This document shows, one piece after another, positions 27,710 to 35,344 of a DNA stretch of 64,000 bases (positions are counted from its first letter, which is position 1; every line of letters begins with the position of its first letter). The notes under the pieces were generated by a model, which did no database searches, was not told where the DNA came from, and worked only from the letters and a program-made list of their open reading frames with translations. This DNA comes from JAXMAF01 sp046350555 (GTDB lineage: Bacteria; Planctomycetota; Phycisphaerae; Phycisphaerales; SM1A02): positions 62,001-126,000 of the forward strand of contig JAXMAF010000006.1 in assembly GCA_046350555.1 (NCBI GenBank), written 5' to 3'. The translations under genes and the position numbers were made by a program.

Positions 27710-29176
27710 TTGCCACAGCGCGCCAGCCGCGGCATCGCCCCGACCGCCGACGACGTATCGCCCGCCGCGAAGGGCCTGAACTCGGCGCCGAACGGGGCGG
27801 CCTCGGTGCACAAGCACTTCGTGCTCGACACCAACGTCCTGCTGCACAACCCGAAGTCGATCTTCATGTTCGACGAGCACATGGTGGTCATTCCGCTGAC
27901 CGTCATCGAGGAGCTCGACAAGTTCAAGAAGAACAACGACGAGACGGGACGCAACGCCCGCGAGGTCATCCGCCAGCTCGACCGGCTGCGCTCGCAGGGC
28001 CATCTCTTCGCGGGCGTGCGCTGGAACGAGGAAGGCGGCGTCATCCGCATCGACCTGCTCGACGCCAAGGCCGCCCGCGGCCTCGACCTGGCCCACCCGG
28101 ACAACCGGATCCTCGCGATCGCCACGGCGCTGCACGCCCAGGGCCTTCGCACGATCTTCATCTCGAAGGACATCAACGCCCGCGTGAAGTGCGACGCGCT
28201 GGGCATCCACGCCGAGGACTTCGAGGCCGACCGTGTCGACGCCGACTGGCTCTACACCGGATTCGCGGAGATCTCCGTCGGCGGCGAGATGATCGACGAC
28301 CTCTACAACGAGCGGCAGCTTCCGGTGGAGCGCCTGACGCCGTTTCTCCGCACGGAGGGGCCCGACGGCGACATCGTCGAGTTCCAGCCGGTCTGCAACC
28401 AGTACCTCATCCTCCTCAACAACGCCGACGAAGGACATTCCGGCCTCGCGCGGGTGCTGGCCGACACCGGGCACGTCATTCCCGTCAGCGGGCCGCGCAA
28501 GCCCGTCTATGGAATCATGGCCCGCAACGCACAGCAGACGATGGCGCTCGACCTGCTGCTGGACGACGAGGTGAAGCTCGTCTCGCTCATCGGACCGGCG
28601 GGCACGGGCAAGACGCTCCTCGCCATCGCCGCCGGCATGCAGAAGGTGCTGAAGGAGGAGCACTTCGACAAGCTCCTCGTCGCGCGGCCGATCATGCCGC
28701 TTGGACGGGACATCGGCTACCTGCCCGGCGACAAGGACGAGAAGCTCTCGATGTGGATGCAGCCCATCTTCGACAACCTCGCCTACCTGCTCAGCACGCG
28801 CGGCTCGCACGCCAACGACGCGGAGAGCCGCTCGACCGAGCAGCGCATCGACCAGCTCGTCATGAGCGGCAAGGTGGTGATGGAGCCGCTCACCTACATC
28901 CGCGGACGTTCCATCCCCCATCAGTTCATGCTCGTGGACGAGGCCCAGAACCTCTCGCCACACGAGGTGAAGACGATCGTCAGCCGCGTCGGCGATGGCA
29001 CCAAGATCGTCCTCTGCGGCGACATCGGCCAGATCGACAATCCGTACCTCGACGCCAGCAGCAACGGGTTGAGCCACCTCATCGAGCGCATGAAGGGGCA
29101 GCGGCTGAGCGGCCACGTGACGCTCAGCAAGACCGAGCGCAGCGACCTGGCGAGCCTCGCGGCGGAGATCCTGTAG
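27710..29176 (+). CDS. PIN-PhoH family protein (predicted RNase plus ATPase)
   Basis: 488 residues. The N-terminal PIN domain (about 35-160) has FVLDTNVLLHNPKSI and the acidic residues of a Mg-dependent RNase, including TVIEELDKFKKNNDETGRNA. The C-terminal PhoH ATPase has Walker A GPAGTGKTLLAIAAG near 293, the segment PIMPLGRDIGYLPGDKDEKL, and Walker B FMLVDEAQNLSPHEVKTIVS near 406, with CGDIGQIDNPYLD after it. PhoH2-type proteins couple ATP hydrolysis to RNA unwinding and cleavage. The best start is TTG 27710, just after CAGGAG, because homology begins soon after; a GTG at the VHKHFVLD position is an alternative. A small DCC gene follows. Confidence 0.93.
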   Translation: MPQRASRGIAPTADDVSPAAKGLNSAPNGAASVHKHFVLDTNVLLHNPKSIFMFDEHMVVIPLTVIEELDKFKKNNDETGRNAREVIRQLDRLRSQGHLFAGVRWNEEGGVIRIDLLDAKAARGLDLAHPDNRILAIATALHAQGLRTIFISKDINARVKCDALGIHAEDFEADRVDADWLYTGFAEISVGGEMIDDLYNERQLPVERLTPFLRTEGPDGDIVEFQPVCNQYLILLNNADEGHSGLARVLADTGHVIPVSGPRKPVYGIMARNAQQTMALDLLLDDEVKLVSLIGPAGTGKTLLAIAAGMQKVLKEEHFDKLLVARPIMPLGRDIGYLPGDKDEKLSMWMQPIFDNLAYLLSTRGSHANDAESRSTEQRIDQLVMSGKVVMEPLTYIRGRSIPHQFMLVDEAQNLSPHEVKTIVSRVGDGTKIVLCGDIGQIDNPYLDASSNGLSHLIERMKGQRLSGHVTLSKTERSDLASLAAEIL

Positions 29177-29223
29177 GGATCGACGGGATCGACGGGAACG
29201 ACCACGCCGCGCGGGGAGCGCCG

Positions 29224-29625
29224 CTGCCGACCACGCCACCCATTCTCTTCTACGACGGTTCCTGCGGGCTCTGCCATCGCGCCGTGCAATGGTGCCTGCG
29301 CCACGATCGCCATCGTCGCCTTCGCTTCGCCCCGCTCCAGGGGTCGACCTATGCGTCGATCCACGACGCCGGCAAGCCCACGGAACTCGAGACGATGGTC
29401 ACGCTCGACGAGGATGGGCTGCACGTCCGCAGTGGCGCCGTGCTCCGCGCCCTCCGCGCCATCGGTGGCGCGTGGCGGATCGTCGCGGCGATGGGGTGGT
29501 GCGTTCCGCGCCCGCTGCGCGATGCGCTGTACCGCCACGTCGCGCGTCGTCGGCTGGGCTGGTTCGGCGCCGCCGACGCATGCACGGTCCCCGGCGGCAC
29601 GAGGGACGATCGCTTCCTGCCGTAG
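29224..29625 (+). CDS. DCC-family thiol-disulfide oxidoreductase-like protein
   Basis: About 133 residues of the DUF393/DCC family. FYDGSCGLCHRAVQWCLRHD near the N terminus carries the DxxCxxC signature of a thioredoxin-like redox site; AMGWCVPRPLRDALYRHVA and a YRHVARRRLGWFG segment are typical of the C-terminal half. The start is unclear: no ATG, GTG or TTG lies between the phoH stop and the homology, only CTG at 29224, so the gene may use that or overlap the end of phoH. Function is probably membrane-proximal redox chemistry, not proven. Immediately downstream of phoH. Confidence 0.75.
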   Translation: MPTTPPILFYDGSCGLCHRAVQWCLRHDRHRRLRFAPLQGSTYASIHDAGKPTELETMVTLDEDGLHVRSGAVLRALRAIGGAWRIVAAMGWCVPRPLRDALYRHVARRRLGWFGAADACTVPGGTRDDRFLP

Positions 29626-29697
29626 CGGCGCGGGCGGACGAACGACCGTCGGCGCAGTTCGGCGCGGGCCGCTCGCCGCGACGAAGGGCCATGCGCG

Positions 29698-30321
29698 CTA
29701 CCAGAAGCGCCACCACGGCAACGGTCCGATCCGATCCTCGATCTCGCGGCGGACGGCCCCGGCGTCGATCGAATCCCGCCGCACCCAGATGCGCGAGTAG
29801 TTCTGGAACGTCCAGAAGCGCGGGACCAGGTCGAGTCGCTCCCACGATCGCGTCAGGCTCCGAACCATGCGGCACGTCCGGAGCTTCCGCATCGACCGGA
29901 CGAGCGGCCGCCGACCCGCGCGGCGAACCTCGATCTCGTCGCGCTTGACGATCCACATCACGTCGCCGCCGCGTCCGCGGGCGCGGATGCGGAGCACGGC
30001 GCCGACGAGACCCGCGCCGAGCACGAACGGAACCAGCATGCATGGCCCGAACTGGAGCACGCTCCCGCCGCGAAGCAGGCGCATGGCGATCATGGTTCCA
30101 AGGCCCGCAAGGATCAGTGCGCCGATCGTCGCGGCAACCCACGGATTCCCCGGCTGCGACCAGCCGCGGACGACGATCCAGTCCGCCGGCTTGGGCGGCG
30201 CGCCGCACTCCGGACACGGCGATCCCTCGGGAAGGCCGAGCAGCGAGTAGTCGCACCCGAGGCACTTCGGTTCCGGCGTTGCCGCGTCGACGACGGAGTC
30301 CACGACGAGAACGTAGCACAT
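29698..30321 (-). CDS. Zinc-ribbon membrane protein, unknown function
   Basis: 207 residues. The N-terminal zinc ribbon (about 20-45) reads KCLGCDYSLLGLPEGSPCPE followed by CG, a CxxC...CxxC site often found as a Planctomycete N-terminal module (LxxGxCPECG). Two membrane segments follow: PWVAATIGALILAGLGTMIA (about 62-82) and MLVPFVLGAGLVGAVLRIRA (about 94-113). The C-terminal part is basic, with RSMRKLRTCRMVRSLTRSWE, and is probably cytoplasmic. Start ATG 30321 is the second in frame. It is divergent, with only 32 bp, from the pseudouridine synthase fusion gene. No specific function can be offered. Confidence 0.7.
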   Translation of the reverse strand: MCYVLVVDSVVDAATPEPKCLGCDYSLLGLPEGSPCPECGAPPKPADWIVVRGWSQPGNPWVAATIGALILAGLGTMIAMRLLRGGSVLQFGPCMLVPFVLGAGLVGAVLRIRARGRGGDVMWIVKRDEIEVRRAGRRPLVRSMRKLRTCRMVRSLTRSWERLDLVPRFWTFQNYSRIWVRRDSIDAGAVRREIEDRIGPLPWWRFW

Positions 30322-30353
30322 CGCCGCATGCCGCGGCGCGTACCGTGTCGCCA

Positions 30354-32531
30354 ATGGCGAAGAGGCGACGAGAACACGGCGGCGCGACGCGACGCGGCCA
30401 CGCCGAGCCGCCGACCGGCGGGCCGGGACGTCGAAACGGATCCGGGTTCGTCGCGGGTTCCGAGGACGCCGGCGGAACCGACGGTGCGGGAGGCGCCGGC
30501 CCGAAGCGAGCGCCCGGGATGGTGCTGCCGCGCGGGGTGCGCATCGTCCACGAGGACGACGACGTGATCGTCGTCGACAAGCCGGCGGGTTTGCTCAGCG
30601 CCCTGGTCGACGCGGACGAGCGCGCGGCGGGGTCGCCCAACCTCTTCACGATCGTCAAGGAGCACACGCGCGGCCGCGGCGGCCGTTCGTCGTCCCGCTC
30701 CCTCCGTTCGTCCGCAGGTCGGCGCGACCGATCGGCGTGGATCATCCATCGCCTCGACAAGGACGTCTCGGGACTGCTCGTCTTCGCGAAGTCCGAGCAT
30801 GCGTTCGCGGCGCTGAAGGAGGAGCTCAAGGCTCGGCGCGTCGAACGGGTCTACACGGCGATCGTCGAGGGCATTCCCGGCGCGCCGGGGACGGCTCGGG
30901 CCGGCGACGCGCCGCGGGGCGGACTCGTCGGCGGAACGATCGAGGGATACCTCGCCGAAGGTCGCGACGGGATCGTGCGACCGGCGCCAGCGCCTTCGAA
31001 CCGCGCCCTTCGCGACGATGGCCGCGAGGCCGGGCGCGGAGATGCGAGTTGGCGCGAGCGCGCCGGCCGACACGGGCGACCGCGCGCGCGGGACGACGAA
31101 CCCGAGGAGGACGCGGCACCTGCGCGGCGCGCCGGGCCGGGACCAGGCGATGCACGCCGCGCCGTGACGCACTGGCGCACCATCGCGGCCGGGCGCGGCC
31201 ACGCGGCGCTCGAGGTTCGCCTCGACACGGGCCGCAAGAACCAGATTCGCGCGCACCTGCGACAGATCGGCTTCCCGCTCGTGGGCGATCGCCGCTACGG
31301 CGCCGAATCCGATCCGCTTCGGCGCATCGCCCTGCACGCGACGACGCTCGCCTTCACCCAACCGGCGACGGGCGCGGCGATGCGCTTCACGAGCCCCGCG
31401 CCCGATGTCTTCTGGCGCCTCCTCGGACGGCGCACGGCGCCCCCTCCGCTCCCCGCGCCGGCCGCGGCGTCGATCGCGCCGCAAGCCGCGCCCGCGCCAT
31501 CGTCGGACACCGACGGCGCAGCCCCCCACTCGTCCAGCGGTACCGGCGAGCGCGGCTCCGGCGAGGGAAGCACCGCCAAGGGAGCCACCGGCAAGGGAGG
31601 CTCCGCCGAGAGCTCGTGGGACCATGTCGCGCCGTGGTACGACGAGCTCATCGGCGAAGGTGGAAGCGACCATTACACCCAGGTCATCCTGCCGGGAACA
31701 CTGCGGCTGCTCGCGCCGCGCCATGGCCTGCGCGTGCTCGACGTCGCCTGCGGGCAGGGCGTGCTCGCGCGCTCCCTCGCTCGCGCCGGCGCGAGCGTCG
31801 TCGGCGTCGATGCGGCGCCGCGGCTCGTCGAGGCCGCGCGACGCGCCGCCGGCGCCGATCCGGCGCAGCGCTTCGAGATCGGCGACGCGAGGGCGCTCGA
31901 GGCGCTGCCGCTCGCGACGCCAACGGGGATCGCGCCAGATCGAGTGGGCGCGTTCGACGCCGCCGCCTGCGTGATGGCGCTCATGAACATCGATCCCATC
32001 GCACCCGTGCTTCGGAGCGTCGCGGCGCTCCTGGGCGAGGACGGCGCCTTCGTCGCCGTCCTCATCCATCCGACCTTCCGGGCGCCGGGCCGGACCAGTT
32101 GGGGATGGGACGAAGGCGCCACGACCGCGGGCGGCGCGTCGGGTGGCGCGTCGGGCGGGGCGTCGGGAGAGCGCGCCCGTGATCGACGTCGCGCCCGGCG
32201 CAGCCCGATGGCGCGCGATCCGCGCAGCGCAGCCGCGCGCCAGTACCGGCGGATCGACGCCTACCTGTCGACGGCGCGGCGCGAGATCGTCATGAACCCC
32301 GGCGCGGTGGCGAGGGGCGAGGCCCCGATCATGACGATCACCCACCACCGCCCGATCGAGCAGTACGTCCGCGCGTTCGCCGCCGCCGGACTGCTCATTG
32401 ACGCCCTCGAGGAATGGCCCAGCGTGCGCATCAGCCAACCCGGACCACGGGCCGAGGAGGAGAATCGCGCCCGCCGCGAGATTCCCATGTTCCTCGCGCT
32501 GCGCGGGCGGAGGACGTCGCGCCGTCGCTGA
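30354..32531 (+). CDS. Fusion: RluA-type pseudouridine synthase plus class I SAM methyltransferase
   Basis: 725 residues with two enzyme domains in one continuous frame. Residues about 55-355 are an RluA-family pseudouridine synthase: VVDKPAGLLS, IIHRLDKDVSGLLVFAKSEH near 132 with the catalytic Asp, ALEVRLDTGRKNQIRAHLRQ and GFPLVGDRRYG. A disordered Gly/Ser/Lys linker follows. From about 420 a Rossmann methyltransferase begins: WDHVAPWYDELIGEGGSDHY and motif I RVLDVACGQGVLARSLA near 461, then ACVMALMNIDPIAPVLR. A second low-complexity insert (GGASGGASGGASGERARD) interrupts the C-terminal part. The synthase also has a low-complexity insertion near 210-255. The RNA target is unknown; coupling of isomerisation and methylation is inference. 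Start ATG 30354. Confidence 0.85.
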   Translation: MAKRRREHGGATRRGHAEPPTGGPGRRNGSGFVAGSEDAGGTDGAGGAGPKRAPGMVLPRGVRIVHEDDDVIVVDKPAGLLSALVDADERAAGSPNLFTIVKEHTRGRGGRSSSRSLRSSAGRRDRSAWIIHRLDKDVSGLLVFAKSEHAFAALKEELKARRVERVYTAIVEGIPGAPGTARAGDAPRGGLVGGTIEGYLAEGRDGIVRPAPAPSNRALRDDGREAGRGDASWRERAGRHGRPRARDDEPEEDAAPARRAGPGPGDARRAVTHWRTIAAGRGHAALEVRLDTGRKNQIRAHLRQIGFPLVGDRRYGAESDPLRRIALHATTLAFTQPATGAAMRFTSPAPDVFWRLLGRRTAPPPLPAPAAASIAPQAAPAPSSDTDGAAPHSSSGTGERGSGEGSTAKGATGKGGSAESSWDHVAPWYDELIGEGGSDHYTQVILPGTLRLLAPRHGLRVLDVACGQGVLARSLARAGASVVGVDAAPRLVEAARRAAGADPAQRFEIGDARALEALPLATPTGIAPDRVGAFDAAACVMALMNIDPIAPVLRSVAALLGEDGAFVAVLIHPTFRAPGRTSWGWDEGATTAGGASGGASGGASGERARDRRRARRSPMARDPRSAAARQYRRIDAYLSTARREIVMNPGAVARGEAPIMTITHHRPIEQYVRAFAAAGLLIDALEEWPSVRISQPGPRAEEENRARREIPMFLALRGRRTSRRR

Positions 32532-32644
32532 CGCGCCGGCCGTGGTGGCGTCGTCGGGGATCTCGGCGGTCCCGGCTCCCGGCGGCCGCGCCGCGGGCCC
32601 GACGAGTGCGCACGCGCCACGACCGCGCGGACCTACGATCGGGG

Positions 32645-33472
32645 ATGTCATCCGTCACCCTCCACAGCGCCAATCCGGCGCTCACCAACGAGAACGCCTT
32701 CAACCCGTTCGCCTACGGCGACGGACGCGTCGCGCCAAGCAACGTCTGCACGATGTCTGGCGTAATCGGCAAGACGGCGCTCCTCGTCACCATCGCGATG
32801 ATCGCCGGCGCCGGCGGCTATTGGTGGTTCCTCCGGAACCCGGGAACGCTCTGGATCGCCAGCATCGCCGCGTTCATCGTGTCGATGGGCATCTTCTTCG
32901 TGATGTACGGCAAGCCGCAGCTCTCGAAGGTCTTCGCGCCGGTCTATGCCGTGACGCAGGGAGCGTTCCTCGGCGGCTTCACCGCCATCGCCGAGCAGAT
33001 CCTCGCCAACAGCGGACGGGCCGTCCCGGGCGGCCTCGCCTTCCAGGCGCTCGTCGCCACCTTCGGCGTCTTCGCCGCCATCCTGATCCTCTATCAGACG
33101 GGAATGGTGCGACCGTCGCGCCGGCTGGCGGCCATCATCGGCGTCGCGACGCTGGGCATCGCGATCACCTACCTGCTTTCGTTCGTGCTTTCGTTCTTCG
33201 GCATCCAGATGCCGTTCATCAACCTCGGCTCCACCCTCGACACGGGGCGCGCCGGGTTCATCGGCCTGGGACTGAACGTGCTGATCCTCGGCGTCGCCGC
33301 CTTCTCGCTGGTGATGGACTTCGGCCGCATCGAGGCGAACGTCCAGGCCGGCGCGCCGAAGTACATGGAGTGGTACAGCGGCTTTGCGCTGCTCGTGACG
33401 CTGGCGTGGATCTACTTCGAGGCGGTGAAGCTGATCATGCGCCTCGCCGTCCTCTTCGGACGAAGGGACTAG
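32645..33472 (+). CDS. Bax inhibitor-1/YccA family membrane protein
   Basis: 275 residues with about seven transmembrane helices, e.g. TALLVTIAMIAGAGGYWWFL, LWIASIAAFIVSMGIFFVMY, QALVATFGVFAAILILYQTG, LAAIIGVATLGIAITYLLSF and LGLNVLILGVAAFSLVMDFG. The N-terminal NPALTNENAFNPFAYGD segment and the DFGRIEANVQAGAPKYMEWY signature identify the Bax-inhibitor-1-like (YccA/YbhL) family. These proteins are predicted pH-gated calcium leak channels or protease modulators; the physiological role in this lineage is unknown. ATG 32645 is chosen because the longer frame starting at 32414 overlaps the previous gene with no homology. The stop is directly followed by a large inverted repeat. Confidence 0.9.
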   Translation: MSSVTLHSANPALTNENAFNPFAYGDGRVAPSNVCTMSGVIGKTALLVTIAMIAGAGGYWWFLRNPGTLWIASIAAFIVSMGIFFVMYGKPQLSKVFAPVYAVTQGAFLGGFTAIAEQILANSGRAVPGGLAFQALVATFGVFAAILILYQTGMVRPSRRLAAIIGVATLGIAITYLLSFVLSFFGIQMPFINLGSTLDTGRAGFIGLGLNVLILGVAAFSLVMDFGRIEANVQAGAPKYMEWYSGFALLVTLAWIYFEAVKLIMRLAVLFGRRD

Positions 33473-33572
33473 AGCGGTTTCGGTTCACCCGTAGCGTCTC
33501 GCCCGCCGTTGGTGCCCGTCGCGCCAGAGCGAGTGTGCGGCGAAGCCGCTACGGAGCGCTCGAAACAGCTCT
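33471..33572. repeat. 102-bp imperfect inverted repeat after Bax-inhibitor-1 gene
   Basis: Outer arms AGAGCGGTTTCG (33471-33482) and CGAAACAGCTCT (33561-33572) pair with one mismatch. After a symmetrical 6x6 internal loop, CCGTAGCG (33489-33496) pairs with CGCTACGG (33547-33554). The element starts inside the TAG stop and ends next to copy B of the 104-bp element. It may be a terminator hairpin or a mini-inverted-repeat element; no T-run follows. Confidence 0.65.
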
Positions 33573-33573
33573 A

Positions 33574-33677
33574 ATACGGATTCCAGTAGACCTCCATGCG
33601 TTCGACCCCTTGCCCACAGCGGCGTCTCACGGTGGAATTGGGTTGCGTGGGGCGCGAGAATCAACCGGGACGCGTAT
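33574..33677 (-). repeat. 104-bp intergenic element, copy B
   Basis: Full-length copy in minus orientation. Its 5' end lies 5 bp beyond the xerC stop codon, and its 3' end abuts the inverted repeat that follows the Bax-inhibitor-1 gene. It lies between convergent genes. CCCAC and GTGGG are positioned to pair. It is closest to copy A. Confidence 0.88.
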
Positions 33678-33682
33678 GAGCG

Positions 33683-34789
33683 TCAGCTTGCCTCGGCGCG
33701 CGGATGCGCCCGGTCGTACGCCTCGCGCAGGCGCGCCGTGCTGAGATGGGTGTAGACCTGCGTCGTGCTGAGCGACTCGTGACCGAGCAGCTCCTGAACG
33801 CTGCGCAGGTCCGCGCCGTTGTCGAGCAGGTGGGTCGCGAAGCTGTGCCGGAGCGTGTGCGGCGAGATCTCGCGGTCGAGGCCGGTGAGCCCGAGGTACT
33901 TCGCGAGCTTGCGACGCACCGAGCGGCTGCTCATGCGCGTGCCATGCTTGTTCACGAAGAGCGGCGCCCTGGGGTCGGAGCCCGCGGCGTCGAGGGTCGA
34001 TCGTCCGGCGTCCTGCGCTGCGCCCGCATCGGCGCCAGAGCCACCGCCGCGCCTCGATCGCTTGGCGAGTCCCGACGTCTCGAGCATCCCGAGGTAGTGG
34101 CGCAGCGACCGCAGCGCATGCGACCCAAGCGGGATGATGCGCTCCTTGCGTCCCTTGCCGCGGATCAGCACCGTCTCGCCCGCGAGATCGATGTCGCCGC
34201 AGTTGATGCCGACGACCTCGCTCACGCGAATGCCGGTGGAGTAGAGCGTCTCGAGCATCGCCCGGTCGCGGGCGCCGAGGAGGCCGCTGTCGTCCGGCGC
34301 CGCGAGGAGTCGCTCGACCTGGTCCACGGGAATCGCCTTGGGCAGCCGCTTCTTCTGGCGCGGCGTGCGGATGAGCGTCATCGGGCTCGACTGCACGAGG
34401 CCGCGCTTCTGCATCCACTTGTAGAAGCTGCGCAGCGTGGCGATCTTGCGGGCCATGCTTGCGGCGGAGTAGCCCTTGTCGGCGAGCGTGGCCAAATAGG
34501 CGCGAAGCAACTCGACGTCGCCGGCGAGCAGATGGCCCGTCACCGTCGACGTGTCCGAGGCGCCGCCGACACGGAACGCCTTCGTCTCGGCGGGCGCATC
34601 GATGGCGATGTGGTGCCGCTCGGCGATGAACTCAACCACCTGGCGAAGGTCGACGCCGTAGCACCGCGCCGTGCACGGGCTGAAGCGGCGCTCGTCCGTC
34701 AGGTACGAGAGGAACCCGCGGACCACGGGAAGGGGCTCGGCCGTGATCGGAACGGCGGTCTTGGCGGACTCGGACGATTCACGTGGCAT
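33683..34789 (-). CDS. xerC: Tyrosine recombinase XerC/XerD-type
   Basis: Site-specific recombinase resolving chromosome dimers. The protein has 368 residues, more than the usual 300: an N-terminal extension and a Gly/Ala/Asp-rich insertion in the catalytic domain (about 255-285, RRGGGSGADAGAAQDAGRST) explain this. The N-terminal SAM-like core-binding domain has GYSAASMARKIATLRSFYKW. Catalytic residues: Arg in STGIRVSEVVGIN near 188, Lys in RGKGRKERIIPLG, HTLRHSFATHLL near 309, GHESLSTTQVYTH near 336 with the nucleophilic Tyr in VYTH. Start ATG 34789; a TTG at 34858 would add 23 residues. Whether it is XerC or XerD, or a mobile integrase, cannot be settled; no flanking att duplications were seen. 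Confidence 0.9.
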   Translation of the reverse strand: MPRESSESAKTAVPITAEPLPVVRGFLSYLTDERRFSPCTARCYGVDLRQVVEFIAERHHIAIDAPAETKAFRVGGASDTSTVTGHLLAGDVELLRAYLATLADKGYSAASMARKIATLRSFYKWMQKRGLVQSSPMTLIRTPRQKKRLPKAIPVDQVERLLAAPDDSGLLGARDRAMLETLYSTGIRVSEVVGINCGDIDLAGETVLIRGKGRKERIIPLGSHALRSLRHYLGMLETSGLAKRSRRGGGSGADAGAAQDAGRSTLDAAGSDPRAPLFVNKHGTRMSSRSVRRKLAKYLGLTGLDREISPHTLRHSFATHLLDNGADLRSVQELLGHESLSTTQVYTHLSTARLREAYDRAHPRAEAS

Positions 34790-35237
34790 GGTCTGCTGCG
34801 GCGGCGCCGAAAGCCGAAGTCGGTGAACGCCACTCTTGGGAAGGGACGGGTTGTTCAAGGTGGTATCCGAAGTTGGGGCTGCGTGGGTTCCGGGACATTC
34901 ACGTTGCCGGGACTCGCCGCAGCCGAGGGTTATCGGGTGGAGAAGGGACGCAGGTGCACTGTGCTCGGATGAATCGGAGGCCCGGGCTTCGGCCGGTCGC
35001 CGGAGCCTCGCGGCCCAAGCCGGCCTGCTGCCGTTCTGGCGGCGACGCCCGGCGACTCGCCACCAGGTTCCGTCGAGCAGTACATAGTCGATTTCGGACC
35101 CGACGGTTCGGAATCGATGGCGCGGAGGCGTCGCGCGCCGACGCGTCGCGGCGCCGACGCGTCACGTCGGCAACGCGTTCGATCGGTCGCCCCATGCGGA
35201 CTGCCCGCGGTGGCGCCCCCTACACTTCGCGCTTCGC
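34790..35237. other. Spacer upstream of tRNA-Lys, no gene seen
   Basis: 448 bp between the xerC start and the tRNA. Near 35136-35170 the word GCCGACGCGTC occurs twice in tandem-like spacing. No reading frame with domain features or recognised RNA family was found. It must hold the xerC promoter and the tRNA promoter. Confidence 0.4.
35221..35226 (+). promoter_or_regulatory. Possible -10 box for tRNA-Lys
   Basis: TACACT lies 12 bp before the mature tRNA 5' end, a sensible place for a housekeeping -10 element. The corresponding -35 position (around 35198) is weak (GGACTG), so this is tentative. Confidence 0.3.
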
Positions 35238-35310
35238 GATCGCGTAGCTCAGTCGGTAGAGCAGCCGCCTTTTAAGCGGCTGGTCCTGGGTTCGAGTCCC
35301 AGCGCGATCA
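35238..35310 (+). tRNA. tRNA-Lys (anticodon TTT)
   Basis: 73-nt cloverleaf. Acceptor GATCGCG pairs with CGCGATC; D arm GCTC...GAGC; anticodon stem GCCGC/GCGGC with loop CTTTTAA, so the anticodon is TTT; T arm CTGGG-TTCGAGT-CCCAG. The discriminator base is A and no CCA is encoded. It reads Lys codons AAA and AAG. The SNF2-helicase gene begins 35 bp downstream. Confidence 0.97.
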
Positions 35311-35344
35311 CTGGCAGGATCACACCGCGCCGCCCTGGTCGTCG

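Noticed and set aside
33683..34789. Phage or integron integrase with att sites
   Set aside because: The protein fits Xer recombinases, the neighbours are housekeeping, and no tRNA-derived direct repeat was found despite the nearby tRNA-Lys.
34790..35237. Non-coding RNA upstream of tRNA-Lys
   Set aside because: I looked for SRP RNA, tmRNA and RNase P signatures and saw none; the spacer has no clear fold.
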